DNA from: an uncultured Eubacteriales bacterium
GTDB taxonomy: Bacteria > Bacillota > Clostridia > Monoglobales > Monoglobaceae
Reading direction: 5' to 3'
Assembly: GCA_905198865.1 (NCBI GenBank)
Contig: CAJKEB010000010.1
Location: forward strand, 1 to 48,378
DNA: 48,378 nt
This document shows positions 16,025 to 25,028 of this stretch, in pieces. The notes under the pieces are model-generated. The model was not told where the DNA came from. It worked only from the letters and a program-made list of their open reading frames with translations, and did no database searches. Both the position numbers and the translations under genes were made by a program. Numbering within the stretch: the stretch's first letter is position 1; every line of letters begins with the position of its first letter.

Positions 16025-17608
16025 TTATTGAGTATTATAGCTGTTTAGTTTCGGGTATATTACTATTTCAAAGTTGTCAGGATTTTTATGCGTTCCCTTT
16101 TTGTGCTTGGTATATACTATTTTTTCGATTATTTCTATAAGGATTCTATTTTTAATTTTAGTATTATCTATTTTTCTGTATACGTTTATTATTCCGTCAT
16201 TCTTTGATATAGATATGGTGTTTCTGCTGTCTGTATTATTGTTAATATTATTTAATATAGTTTTTTGGTCGCTGATTAATTTGCTTCTTTGAATAGATAT
16301 TGTTTCCATTCTCTCGCGGAAAACTTCTGTTGTATAGACTCTCTGCTCAAGAAGATTATATATATTATCGGTCTGCACTTTGATATTTTCAAGCTCGTAT
16401 TTGATTTGATTTAATCTCTTTTTCTGCGTTTCAGCAGTGTTTGATGAGATACATTCTGTGTTTAAGTTTAGCAGATATCCGTTTAGCCATTCTTCCAATG
16501 CGTCAATAACACGGTCTTCAACTAAATACAAGGCAGAACCTATATTTTTACAATTATTCGTAGTACATATAAGTCCGGTAGGAGTGTTATTTTTGTATTT
16601 TCTTGCAACCATTTTACGGTTGCACTCCGAGCATATTATGAGTCCGGACAGTGGATTTGTAATGCTTCTGTTGATGCAATTTTTATTTGTTTTATTTCGG
16701 TTTAAGTAATATTGTGCAGCATCGAAAACTGATTTTGAAATGATTGGCGGATGCACACCGTCGACAAGTATCCAATTTTCCGGTTTGTTTCTCGGTCTGG
16801 TTTTGGTTACAGCGCCGTTTGTGATTGTACTCACTGTTTTTCTGCTGTTCCATCGTATTTTCCCGATATACACCGGATTTGTCAAGATTTCTCTTATTGT
16901 TGATGCCGACCATAACTCCGATTTTCGCGGGTGAATACCGAGATTGCACAGAGCAGAACAGATTTCCGGAATTTCAAGCCGCTTTTCTGATACAAATTGA
17001 TTTGAAATTCCTTTTGTATACAAATCAAATATCAGTTTTACGGTATTCGCCTCGTTATCGTTAAATTTAAGTGTATAGCCCTTTATGTCTCTGTCATATA
17101 CTCTGTCATAGCCATACGGCGGTATACTTCCGAGAAATTTCCCTTCTTTGACCGATGCGATTCGGCCGCGCTGTAGCCTGCGGTTTATTGCTTTATACTC
17201 ACGGCGCGACATGAATAAGCCGAACTCGAAATATTCTTCATCGAACTCGTCATTTGTATTGTATGTTTTAAGCGGTGTAATAATCTTTGTGTTGCTGTAT
17301 TTAAATGTTTGACTTATTATTCCTTGGTCAATCGTATCGCCTCTTGCAAGACGTTCTATTTCCATCACAAGAACACCTGCCCACGCTCCGGCTTCTACGT
17401 CCGCAAGAAGCTCCTGTACCACCGGTCGGCTTGCTATTGTATCGCCTGAAACTACTTCCCGATATATTTTTGTTATATTAAGGTTCATTGATTTACCGAG
17501 TTCTGTCAAAGCCTTTTCGTGCCTGCTCAGAATTTCTTCTAAATTTGTATTAGGAACATTTTCATCAGCTCTTGACTTTCTGAGATAAATACAATATTCT
17601 TCTGACAT
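16025..17608 (-). CDS. Large serine recombinase (site-specific integrase/excisionase)
   Basis: A 527-residue recombinase. The N-terminal resolvase domain carries the catalytic Ser12 in 'IYLRKSRAD' and the arginine-containing motif 'MEIERLARG'. A recombinase domain follows ('GSIPPYGYDR'), then a zinc ribbon with paired cysteines ('CSECNRKM' and 'CTTNNCKN', about 330-365) and a C-terminal coiled coil (about 390-470). This is the architecture of phage integrases and of skin-element recombinases such as SpoIVCA. It reads towards the left att site, ending 66 bp from it. The ATG at 17608 has GGTGGG four bases upstream; a GTG four codons earlier lacks a site. It lies downstream of xth in the same direction with an 85-base gap, and no small excision-factor gene is evident nearby. 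Confidence 0.95.
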   Translation of the reverse strand: MSEEYCIYLRKSRADENVPNTNLEEILSRHEKALTELGKSMNLNITKIYREVVSGDTIASRPVVQELLADVEAGAWAGVLVMEIERLARGDTIDQGIISQTFKYSNTKIITPLKTYNTNDEFDEEYFEFGLFMSRREYKAINRRLQRGRIASVKEGKFLGSIPPYGYDRVYDRDIKGYTLKFNDNEANTVKLIFDLYTKGISNQFVSEKRLEIPEICSALCNLGIHPRKSELWSASTIREILTNPVYIGKIRWNSRKTVSTITNGAVTKTRPRNKPENWILVDGVHPPIISKSVFDAAQYYLNRNKTNKNCINRSITNPLSGLIICSECNRKMVARKYKNNTPTGLICTTNNCKNIGSALYLVEDRVIDALEEWLNGYLLNLNTECISSNTAETQKKRLNQIKYELENIKVQTDNIYNLLEQRVYTTEVFRERMETISIQRSKLISDQKTILNNINNNTDSRNTISISKNDGIINVYRKIDNTKIKNRILIEIIEKIVYTKHKKGTHKNPDNFEIVIYPKLNSYNTQ

Positions 17609-17693
17609 TTTACCCACCACTCAACATTAGGTTTAATATAAATATAGATTTATATCAGAATAAAATGCACAAAGATAATAAATAAAAACCAAA

Positions 17694-18455
17694 CTACTTC
17701 AAAATAAGCTCAACCGGGCAATGATCCGAGCCCATTATTTCTTGATGGATTGCTGCAGATACAAGTCTGTCTTTAAGCTTATCGGAAGTTATAAAATAGT
17801 CGATACGCCATCCGGCATTCTTTTCCCTGGCTTTAAACCGATATGACCACCACGAATATTCGCCTGTCACATCCGGATAAAAATGTCTGAACGTATCTAT
17901 ATATCCTTTGCCTAATAGCGTTGTCATTTCACGGCGTTCCTCATCGCTGAAACCGGCATTTTTGTGATTGGTTTTGGGGTTCTTTAAGTCGATTTCCTCA
18001 TGTGCGACATTGAGATCACCGCAGATGATAACCGGCTTGCTTGATTCGAGCTCTGCCATGTATTGACGCAAAGCATTTTCCCATTCTATGCGATAGTCCA
18101 GGCGTTTCAGTTCGTTTTGTGAATTGGGCGTGTAGCAGGTAATCAAATAGTAGTCGTCAAACTCTGCGGTTATCAGTCTGCCCTCAGTGTCATGCTCAGG
18201 GATACCCATTCCGTATTTAACCGATATCGGCTCCTGTTTTGTGAACATTGCAACACCTGAATATCCCTTTTTCTCAGCATAGTTCCAATACTGAAAATAG
18301 CCATTAAGCTCCTGCTTCAAGTCAATTTGTCCTTCTTGCAGTTTTGTCTCCTGTATACAGAAAATATCCGCATCTGCCTGCTTAAAATAATCTAAAAATC
18401 CTTTTTGAACGCATGCGCGCAGACCGTTTACGTTCCATGAAATCATTTTTGTCAT
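17694..18455 (-). CDS. xth: Exodeoxyribonuclease III (AP endonuclease)
   Basis: A 253-residue exonuclease III family enzyme that cleaves DNA at abasic sites and removes 3' blocks in base excision repair. The metal and catalytic motifs are 'WNVNGLRA', 'IQETKLQ', 'GDLNVAHEEIDL' and the C-terminal 'GSDHCPVEL'. AAAGGAGAC precedes the ATG. It starts 23 bases after tatD ends, so the two form an operon from the promoter at 19290-19318. It lies within the cotJC element. Confidence 0.95.
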   Translation of the reverse strand: MTKMISWNVNGLRACVQKGFLDYFKQADADIFCIQETKLQEGQIDLKQELNGYFQYWNYAEKKGYSGVAMFTKQEPISVKYGMGIPEHDTEGRLITAEFDDYYLITCYTPNSQNELKRLDYRIEWENALRQYMAELESSKPVIICGDLNVAHEEIDLKNPKTNHKNAGFSDEERREMTTLLGKGYIDTFRHFYPDVTGEYSWWSYRFKAREKNAGWRIDYFITSDKLKDRLVSAAIHQEIMGSDHCPVELILK

Positions 18456-18478
18456 AATGTCTCCTTTAATTACAAACG

Positions 18479-19249
18479 TTAATCTATATTGAAAAATCTT
18501 TTGCCATTTTCGTATGTTATATTACACAGCTCATCAAAGTCAATTCCTTTGACTTCCGCCATTTTTTGAGCCACATACCTTACGTATCTGCTGTCGTTTC
18601 GCCTGCCTCTGTACGGTTCGGGGGCCATATAAGGACTGTCGGTTTCAATCATAAGTCTTTCCAGAGGTATTACCTTTAACGCTTCAATAGCTTTGCGTGC
18701 GTTTTTGAAAGTAATTACACCCGTAAATGAAATCATAAGTCCCATTTTTACAAGTATTTTTGCAGTTTCAGCACTGCCGGAAAAACAGTGAACCACGCCT
18801 TTGGTGACCTGCTTTTCTTTGAGGACTTTGAGCGCATCTCCCTTTGAATCTCTGTCATGGACAATTATAGGCAGGTCAAGCTCCTTGGCTATATCAATCT
18901 GGTTTGCAAAGCATGAAATCTGTTTTTCACGCGAAGCGCAGTCATCATAGTGATAATCAATTCCAATTTCGCCGATAGCCTTAACCTTAGTGCTGCTCTT
19001 TGCAAGACTGCGAACAGTCTCAAATTCTTCGTCTGCTGCATTGTCTGCAAATTCCGGATGAATTCCGACAGAACAATATATAAAGTCATGTTTTTCAGCA
19101 ATACTTATTGCCTTTTGTGATGACCTTATGTCTGAGCCCACCTCCATAATATTTATTACGCCGTTTTCCTGCATCATTGAAATCAATTCTTCCCTGTCAA
19201 TGTCGAATTGTTCATCATCTAAATGAGCATGTGTATCAAATAGTTTCAT
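18479..19249 (-). CDS. tatD: TatD-family metal-dependent DNase
   Basis: A 256-residue TIM-barrel hydrolase. Metal ligands are seen in 'DTHAHLDDEQFD', 'GEIGIDYHYD', 'PIIVHDRDS', 'VVHCFSGS' and 'ETDSPYMAPEP'. Family members are 3'-5' DNases linked to repair and DNA breakdown. The ATG giving 'MKLFDTHAHLD' is chosen because this is the family's usual N-terminus; AGGAG lies 11 nt upstream. An in-frame start ten codons earlier is possible. It leads the tatD-xth operon. Confidence 0.93.
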   Translation of the reverse strand: MKLFDTHAHLDDEQFDIDREELISMMQENGVINIMEVGSDIRSSQKAISIAEKHDFIYCSVGIHPEFADNAADEEFETVRSLAKSSTKVKAIGEIGIDYHYDDCASREKQISCFANQIDIAKELDLPIIVHDRDSKGDALKVLKEKQVTKGVVHCFSGSAETAKILVKMGLMISFTGVITFKNARKAIEALKVIPLERLMIETDSPYMAPEPYRGRRNDSRYVRYVAQKMAEVKGIDFDELCNITYENGKRFFNID

Positions 19250-19289
19250 TTTCTGATATTCTCCTGTAATTCTCAGCATATTATTTTAC

Positions 19290-19320
19290 TTGATTATATC
19301 ACACGCTTATGATATAATCA
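19290..19320. promoter_or_regulatory. Symmetric overlapping divergent promoters, tatD/proA
   Basis: Plus strand: TTGATT, 17 nt, TATAAT (19290-19318). The minus strand has the same TTGATT, 17 nt, TATAAT over the same bases, because TGATTATATC (19291-19300) and GATATAATCA (19311-19320) are a perfect inverted repeat. Each -35 overlaps the other promoter's -10, so RNA polymerase can bind in only one direction at a time. Confidence 0.8.
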
Positions 19321-19362
19321 AACATATTTTACAAATAAATTGATTGTTTATGAGGTGATACC

Positions 19363-20610
19363 ATGCAGGAACTTAATGAAAAGGGAAAGCTGGCGAAAGA
19401 GGCGTCATATGTATTAGCGGCACTTTCGACAGATGTTAAGAATAAAGCTTTGCTTGCAATTGCAGATGCTTTGGTTGAAAAGACAGACTATATTATCGAC
19501 GAGAATAAAAAGGATATACAAAACGGGAAAAGCAATAACATGTCTGACGGCTTAATTGATCGCCTTACGTTAACACCTGATAGGATTATCGCAATAGCGG
19601 AGGGGATAAGACAGATTGTAGCTCTGCCGGATCCTATCGGTGAAACAGTATCCGGTATAAAGCGTCCTAACGGGCTTAAAATTTCAAAAATCCGTGTTCC
19701 GCTCGGCGTTATAGGAATTATCTATGAAGCTCGTCCGAATGTAACGGCTGATGCTGCCGGACTTTGTATAAAATCCGGTAATTCAGTTATACTCAGGGGC
19801 GGCAAAGAAGCCTTTAATTCAAATATGGCAATAGTCAAAGTCATGCAGGAGGCCGGATATGCTGCCGGACTACCTGTTGGCTCAATTAATCTTGTCGAAA
19901 ACACCACCCGTGACAGCGCAACTGCATTAATGCGGCTTAATGAGTATCTTGATGTCATTATACCCAGAGGAGGAGCGGGACTTATTAAAGCTGTCGTAGA
20001 GAATGCGACTGTTCCTGCGATTGAAACGGGAACGGGCAACTGTCACGTTTATGTTGACAGCGGCGCTGACCTTGAAATGGCGAAAAATATAGTTATCAAT
20101 GCAAAAACTCAGCGTCCGTCCGTTTGTAACGCCGAGGAAAAACTCATTGTCCATTCTGCGATTGCAAGTGAGTTTTTACCAGGAATGTTAAAGGCTCTTG
20201 CTGACAAGGGTGTTGAAATCGTTGGCGATGCGAGGGTTTGTTCAATATACCCCGACGCTGTTTTGGCGACAGAGGAAGATTGGGGAACCGAATATCTTGA
20301 TTTGAAAATCGGGGTCAAAATTGTTGACAGCGTTGATGAGGCCATCGAGCATATAAATAAATATAACAGCGGTCACAGCGAGGCGATAGTAACCAATAAT
20401 TACAACAACTCGCAAAAATTTCTTGACAGAGTTGACGCTGCGGCGGTTTATGTAAACGCTTCGACAAGATTTACAGACGGATTTGAGTTCGGCTTTGGCG
20501 CAGAAATCGGTATAAGTACACAAAAGACACACGCACGCGGACCTATGGGATTACCTGAGCTTACTTCAACAAAATATGTTATTGAAGGTGCAGGACAGAT
20601 AAGAGAATAA
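19363..20610 (+). CDS. proA: Glutamate-5-semialdehyde dehydrogenase
   Basis: Gamma-glutamyl phosphate reductase, the second step of proline synthesis, reducing glutamyl-5-phosphate with NADPH. It has 415 residues, the usual length. Visible motifs are 'VPLGVIGIIYEARPNVTAD', 'IPRGGAGLI', 'TGTGNCHVYVD', the catalytic cysteine in 'QRPSVCNAEE' (about residue 256) and 'TDGFEFGFGAEIGIS'. GAGGTGA lies before the ATG. The usual partner proB (glutamate kinase) is not in the window, so proA stands alone inside the element. Confidence 0.96.
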   Translation: MQELNEKGKLAKEASYVLAALSTDVKNKALLAIADALVEKTDYIIDENKKDIQNGKSNNMSDGLIDRLTLTPDRIIAIAEGIRQIVALPDPIGETVSGIKRPNGLKISKIRVPLGVIGIIYEARPNVTADAAGLCIKSGNSVILRGGKEAFNSNMAIVKVMQEAGYAAGLPVGSINLVENTTRDSATALMRLNEYLDVIIPRGGAGLIKAVVENATVPAIETGTGNCHVYVDSGADLEMAKNIVINAKTQRPSVCNAEEKLIVHSAIASEFLPGMLKALADKGVEIVGDARVCSIYPDAVLATEEDWGTEYLDLKIGVKIVDSVDEAIEHINKYNSGHSEAIVTNNYNNSQKFLDRVDAAAVYVNASTRFTDGFEFGFGAEIGISTQKTHARGPMGLPELTSTKYVIEGAGQIRE

Positions 20611-20633
20611 AACTTATTATTTTATAAAATCTG

Positions 20634-20662
20634 TTGACATAAAAAAATAGTTGTGGTATAAT
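20634..20662 (+). promoter_or_regulatory. Consensus sigma-A promoter of the ABC transporter operon
   Basis: TTGACA, 17 nt, TATAAT, both boxes perfect. The start point should be near 20669, leaving a leader of about 140 nt. Confidence 0.85.
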
Positions 20663-20667
20663 CTGTA

Positions 20668-20771
20668 TCAGATGAGAACAGATGAGAACAGATGAGAATA
20701 GACGAGCGAGGATTTACATACTGATTATAATGAATTCATGTCGCTTTGTGTACATCCCAAAGCGGCTTTTT
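20668..20771 (+). promoter_or_regulatory. Leader with three decamer repeats and a terminator
   Basis: AGATGAGAAC occurs three times in tandem (the last copy ends in T) directly at the predicted transcript start, followed by further GAG/TAG triplets. A terminator hairpin lies at 20740-20766: GTCGCTTTG with CAAAGCGGC, then five T. The position before the coding region suggests transcription attenuation. No tryptophan-rich leader peptide is seen. Confidence 0.6.
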
Positions 20772-20807
20772 GTTCCATCAAAATAAATTAAAAAAGGAGT
20801 TTTGGTT

Positions 20808-21830
20808 ATGAAAGTAAAAGGGTATTTGAAAAGAGCGGCAATGATTGGTTTATCTGCTGTATTGAGCGCAGGGGTTCTTGCCGGCTGCGGCACACAAAAC
20901 AGTGCTGGTTCGCAGAGTAATGCAAACGAGAGTGAAAAGGTATACAAGGTTGGTTTGGTTCAGTATGCTGATCATCCGTCGCTTGATAACTGCCGTGAGG
21001 GATTTATTCAGGGTCTTGAGGCGGAAGGCATTGTTGAGGGAACCAATCTTGAGATTACAAGCAAATCGGCGCAGGGCGATGACGCATTGGATACACAGAT
21101 TGCTCAGAGCTTTGTAAATGCAAAGATGGACTTGGTTTGCGGTATAGCAACTCCGTCTGCTATGGCTCTGTATAACGCTTGTTACGAAAAGAACATCCCG
21201 GTTATATTTAATGCGGTTTCCGATCCGGTTGCTGCAAATCTTGCCAAGAGCAAAACAGAAGCGATGCCTGGTATCACAGGTGTATCTGACGAGCTTCCTG
21301 TAACAGAACAGTTAAAGCTTATCCGTGAGATTATGCCGGACGCTAAGAAAATCGGTATTATTTACACAACAAGCGAAGCTAATTCGGTCAGCACAATTGA
21401 GACATATAAAGAGCAGGCAGGCGAATATGGCTTTGAGATTGTTGAAAGAGGTATAAGCAATGCTGCTGAAATTCCTCAGGCTGCTGACGTTATCCTCGGT
21501 GAAGTTGACTGTATAACAAACCTGACAGATAACACAGTTGTTGATAATCTGCCTGTTGTTTTAGAAAAGGCAAACGCTGCAAACATACCGGTATTCGGTT
21601 CTGAAGAAGAACAGGTTGGAAACGGCTGTATCGCTTCTGCCGGTATCGATTATATTGAACTCGGTAAGATTGCCGGCGAGATGGCTGCAAAGGTTCTTAA
21701 AGGTGAGGACATTGCAAATATGCCGTATAAGACAATTACTGAGAGTAAAGTTACTGTTAATGAACAAGTTGCAAGCAAACTTGGTATAGTAATTCCTGAA
21801 GAATTGCTGGCAGCAGCAAATAAGAAATAA
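20808..21830 (+). CDS. ABC transporter substrate-binding lipoprotein (TrpX-like)
   Basis: A 340-residue lipoprotein with a signal peptide ending 'LAGC' (lipobox), then a periplasmic-binding-type domain of the ABC_sub_bind family ('VGLVQYADHPSLDN', 'GDDALDTQIAQSFVNAKMD', 'VFNAVSDPVAANL'). This family includes the tryptophan-binding TrpX of Firmicutes, but the substrate cannot be read from sequence. The ATG at 20808 follows AAAGGAG; a TTG two codons earlier is discounted. It is the first gene of a three-gene transporter operon, followed by a hairpin that may favour its higher expression. Confidence 0.9.
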   Translation: MKVKGYLKRAAMIGLSAVLSAGVLAGCGTQNSAGSQSNANESEKVYKVGLVQYADHPSLDNCREGFIQGLEAEGIVEGTNLEITSKSAQGDDALDTQIAQSFVNAKMDLVCGIATPSAMALYNACYEKNIPVIFNAVSDPVAANLAKSKTEAMPGITGVSDELPVTEQLKLIREIMPDAKKIGIIYTTSEANSVSTIETYKEQAGEYGFEIVERGISNAAEIPQAADVILGEVDCITNLTDNTVVDNLPVVLEKANAANIPVFGSEEEQVGNGCIASAGIDYIELGKIAGEMAAKVLKGEDIANMPYKTITESKVTVNEQVASKLGIVIPEELLAAANKK

Positions 21831-21853
21831 TTTGATTTGAACATTTTGTTTTT

Positions 21854-21884
21854 ATACCTGTTCCTGTTTTTCAGGAGCAGGTAT
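21854..21884 (+). terminator. Hairpin between binding protein and permease
   Basis: ATACCTGTTCCTG pairs with CAGGAGCAGGTAT, 13 bp with one G-U and a 5-T loop. The tail is only weakly T-rich. This suits partial termination or 3'-end protection that raises binding-protein levels over the permease. Confidence 0.6.
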
Positions 21885-21959
21885 GCTTTATTGTAAAAAT
21901 GTTATGTTTTTGGAGTTAACAAAGATAATATCTGTGTGAGTGAAAGGAACAATAGTTAT

Positions 21960-22856
21960 ATGGATATTTTGATTAGTATACTTGAACAAGGATTTATTTA
22001 CGGTATAATGGCTCTTGGCGTATATATCAGCTATAGCATACTTGATTTTCCTGACCTATCCGTTGACGGAACATTTCCGCTCGGAGCTACAATTTGCGTC
22101 ACTCTGTCGGCTGCCGGAGTAAATCCATGGCTTTGCTTAATTATTGCATTTCTTGCAGGCTGTATTGCCGGTTCGTTTACCGGATTTTTGAATGTTGGTC
22201 TTAAGATTAAAAATCTGCTTTGCGGAATTCTGACTATGACAGCCTTGTATTCAATAAATTATCGCATTGCAGGAACAGCAACGGTCTTTATGAGTGTTGA
22301 CAAGCCGACGGTATTTTCGCAGGTTTTGCAGATTCTGCCGCAGAGCATATCTTCATATTCCAAGATAATAGTTCTTTTGTTTATTATGCTTTTGTCTAAG
22401 TTTCTCCTTGACTGGTATTTGCGTACAAAGTCGGGATTCCTGCTCAGAAGCGTCGGAGATAACGAAGGCTTGGTTTCAACCTTGGCTCAAAGTCCTGGTA
22501 AAATTAAAATAATCGGACTTGCCATTTCAAACGGCTTGGTAACGCTTGCGGGTGCGGTTAACTGTCAGTATACCCGTCAGTTCTCGGTAGCCGGCGGCAC
22601 TGGTACGGTTGTTATGGGACTTGCTGCTGTCATTATCGGAGCAACGCTGTTTAAGAAGCTTGGATTTCTGCGTGTCACAAGCGGAGTTTTGCTTGGTATG
22701 ATTGTATATAAGGCTTGTACATATGCGGCTCTAGCTTCCGGACTGCTTCCGAGTGACACCAACCTTGTAATCACAGTTTTATTTATCGTTACACTTCTGA
22801 TTAATAGATTTGTTTTGGATAAAAATAAGAAAGGTACGGTGAAATCAAATGCTTGA
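21960..22856 (+). CDS. ABC transporter permease (TrpY-like)
   Basis: A 298-residue polytopic membrane protein of the BPD_transp_2 family (as in LivH), with about eight hydrophobic segments. Motifs include 'YGIMALGVYISYSIL' and 'FPDLSVDGTFPLGA', characteristic of the permease partner of ABC_sub_bind proteins. The ATG at 21960 is preferred to a start eight codons upstream because GAAAGGAAC precedes it and the membrane segment begins there. It overlaps the ATPase gene by 8 nt. Confidence 0.9.
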   Translation: MDILISILEQGFIYGIMALGVYISYSILDFPDLSVDGTFPLGATICVTLSAAGVNPWLCLIIAFLAGCIAGSFTGFLNVGLKIKNLLCGILTMTALYSINYRIAGTATVFMSVDKPTVFSQVLQILPQSISSYSKIIVLLFIMLLSKFLLDWYLRTKSGFLLRSVGDNEGLVSTLAQSPGKIKIIGLAISNGLVTLAGAVNCQYTRQFSVAGGTGTVVMGLAAVIIGATLFKKLGFLRVTSGVLLGMIVYKACTYAALASGLLPSDTNLVITVLFIVTLLINRFVLDKNKKGTVKSNA

Positions 22857-23622
22857 TATGACTAATATACACAAGACATTTAATGCAGGTACTGTTGATG
22901 AAAAGGTTTTGTTTGACGATTTCAGCCTACATATTAATGACGGCGAATTTGTTGGTGTTATCGGATCAAACGGATCAGGTAAGACCACAATGCTGAATAT
23001 CATATCAGGCGATATAAAGCCTGATGCCGGAAAAGTACAGCTTGGCGGAGCTGATATTTCAAGACAGAAGAGTTATAAACGCTCTAGAAATATAGGTCGT
23101 GTCTTTCAAAATCCTGCCATGGGCACTTGTTCTTCAATGACAATATGGGAGAATCTTTCGATTGCGGATAATAAGGGAAAGCCTTACGGTCTATCATTTG
23201 GACTGAATAAAAAACGTAAGGATTTTTATTGCGAACAGTTAAAACAGCTCGGCATGGGTCTTGAGGACAGACTTAACACCCTTGCAGGCGCTTTGTCAGG
23301 CGGTCAGCGTCAGGCTCTTGCACTGATAATGGCAACAATGAGCTCGCCTAAGCTTTTGCTGCTTGATGAGCATACTGCGGCGCTTGATCCAAAATCAAGC
23401 GATATAGTTATGTCGCTCACGGAAAAGGTTGTTTTTGAAAAAAAGATTACAACCCTTATGGTAACTCATAATCTGAGACACGCTGTAAAGTACGGAACAC
23501 GTACCGTTATGATGCACGAGGGCGGTATCGTGCTTGACAAGAGCGGTGCTGAGAAGGAAAATACAAGTATTGACGACTATTTAAAGCTCTTTAATGAAAT
23601 TAGTATTGAGTGCGGAAATTAA
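22849..23622 (+). CDS. ABC transporter ATP-binding protein (TrpZ-like)
   Basis: A 257-residue ATPase with Walker A 'GSNGSGKTT', Q-loop 'VFQNPAMG', signature 'LSGGQRQAL', Walker B 'LLLLDEHTAALDP' and the switch histidine in 'MVTHNLRHA'. It powers the import system formed with the two preceding genes. The start overlaps the permease by 8 nt, indicating translational coupling. The operon has no substrate-processing gene, so the assignment to tryptophan is by family resemblance only. Confidence 0.93.
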   Translation: MLDMTNIHKTFNAGTVDEKVLFDDFSLHINDGEFVGVIGSNGSGKTTMLNIISGDIKPDAGKVQLGGADISRQKSYKRSRNIGRVFQNPAMGTCSSMTIWENLSIADNKGKPYGLSFGLNKKRKDFYCEQLKQLGMGLEDRLNTLAGALSGGQRQALALIMATMSSPKLLLLDEHTAALDPKSSDIVMSLTEKVVFEKKITTLMVTHNLRHAVKYGTRTVMMHEGGIVLDKSGAEKENTSIDDYLKLFNEISIECGN

Positions 23623-23648
23623 TATTTCCGGTATTGTTTTTAAAATGT

Positions 23649-23677
23649 TTGACGACATAAACAATTTATGTTATTAT
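23649..23677 (+). promoter_or_regulatory. Promoter of the metY-like gene
   Basis: TTGACG, 17 nt, TATTAT, about 40 nt before the start codon. The short leader leaves no room for an S-box riboswitch. Confidence 0.7.
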
Positions 23678-23718
23678 ATGTTATAAAATTATAGCATATT
23701 TTGAAAGGAGAAGTGATT

Positions 23719-24990
23719 ATGCGTATTGATACAAAGTGTGTTCAATCAGGATATAAGCCGGATAACGGTGAAGCGAGAATTCTTCCGATTTACCAGAGCA
23801 CAACATTTAAATACAGTTCTACTGAACAAATGGGAAGATTATTTGATTTGGAAGAAGACGGTTATTTTTATACTCGCCTTGCAAATCCTACTAATGATGC
23901 CGTTGCCGCTAAAATTACCGAGCTTGAAGGCGGTGTTGCAGGAATGCTGACATCATCAGGTCAGGCTGCATGTTTTTATTCTATATTCAATATTTGTAAT
24001 GCCGGAGATCATTTTGTATGTTCTTCTACAGTATATGGCGGTACGTTTAATCTATTTGGCGTAACGCTTAAGCAAATGGGAATTGATGTGACTTTTGTTG
24101 ATCCTGATGCCGATGAAGAAGAGTTAAATAAGGCTTTCAGGCCAAATACAAAGGCTGTATTTGGTGAAACAATAGCAAATCCTGCGCTTGTTATACTGGA
24201 TATTGAAAAGTTTGCAAAAGTTGCGCATGAGCATGGTGTTCCGCTTATTATTGACAATACCTTTGCAACACCGATTAATTGCCGTCCGTTTGAATGGGGA
24301 GCTGATATAGTTGTTCATTCAACAACTAAATATATGGACGGACATGCTACATCAGTAGGCGGTGCAATTATTGATAGCGGCAATTTTGACTGGGAAGCGC
24401 ATAAGGATAAGTTTCCGGGACTGACAACACCGGACGAATCGTATCACGGTGTTGTGTATACAGAGAGGTTCGGCAAAGCTGCTTATATTACAAAGGCAAC
24501 TGTTACAGTAATGCGTGATCTTGGCTCAATACCTTCACCGCAGAATTCGTTTTTGCTGAATCTTGGACTTGAAACACTGTCATTGAGGGTCGCACGTCAT
24601 TGCGAGAACGCAAAAAAGGTAGCTGAATACCTGAATGATAATGATAAAATTTCATGGGTCAGCTTTGCAGGACTTCCCGGCGATAAGTATTATGACTTAG
24701 CTCAAAAATATTTGCCGGGCGGCACATGCGGTGTTATTTCTTTCGGGGTTAAAGGCGGTCGCGAAAATGCAGTTAAGTTTATGGACGGTCTCAAGCTTGC
24801 TGCAATTGTCACCCATGTTGCAGACGCAAGAACTTCTGTTTTGCACCCTGCCAGCCACACTCACAGACAGCTGAATGATGAGGAATTAAAAGCTGCCGGC
24901 GTAACACCGGACTTGATTCGATTCTCTGTAGGAATTGAAGATCCGCAGGATATAATTGAAGATATACAGCAGGCGCTTGATCAAATCTAA
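23719..24990 (+). CDS. metY: O-acetylhomoserine sulfhydrylase-type PLP enzyme
   Basis: A 423-residue Cys/Met-metabolism PLP enzyme. It starts 'MRIDTKCVQSGYKPDNGEAR' and has 'YTRLANPTNDA', 'SSGQAACFYSI', the PLP-binding lysine in 'HSTTKYMDGH' and the long 'GLTTPDESYHGVVYTERFG' insertion that fits O-acetylhomoserine sulfhydrylases better than gamma-synthases. It would make homocysteine from O-acetylhomoserine and sulfide. A methionine gamma-lyase is the main alternative. AAAGGAG precedes the ATG at 23719. The gene has its own promoter and is followed 38 nt later by a deaminase gene. Confidence 0.85.
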   Translation: MRIDTKCVQSGYKPDNGEARILPIYQSTTFKYSSTEQMGRLFDLEEDGYFYTRLANPTNDAVAAKITELEGGVAGMLTSSGQAACFYSIFNICNAGDHFVCSSTVYGGTFNLFGVTLKQMGIDVTFVDPDADEEELNKAFRPNTKAVFGETIANPALVILDIEKFAKVAHEHGVPLIIDNTFATPINCRPFEWGADIVVHSTTKYMDGHATSVGGAIIDSGNFDWEAHKDKFPGLTTPDESYHGVVYTERFGKAAYITKATVTVMRDLGSIPSPQNSFLLNLGLETLSLRVARHCENAKKVAEYLNDNDKISWVSFAGLPGDKYYDLAQKYLPGGTCGVISFGVKGGRENAVKFMDGLKLAAIVTHVADARTSVLHPASHTHRQLNDEELKAAGVTPDLIRFSVGIEDPQDIIEDIQQALDQI

Positions 24991-25028
24991 GAATAATAGA
25001 AGCTGATTTTTGACAAAGAGTGATAAAA

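Noticed and set aside
17609..17693. Sigma-E or sigma-K promoter for the recombinase
   Set aside because: This would strongly support mother-cell excision, but the 85-base gap is too AT-rich and ambiguous to call any box.
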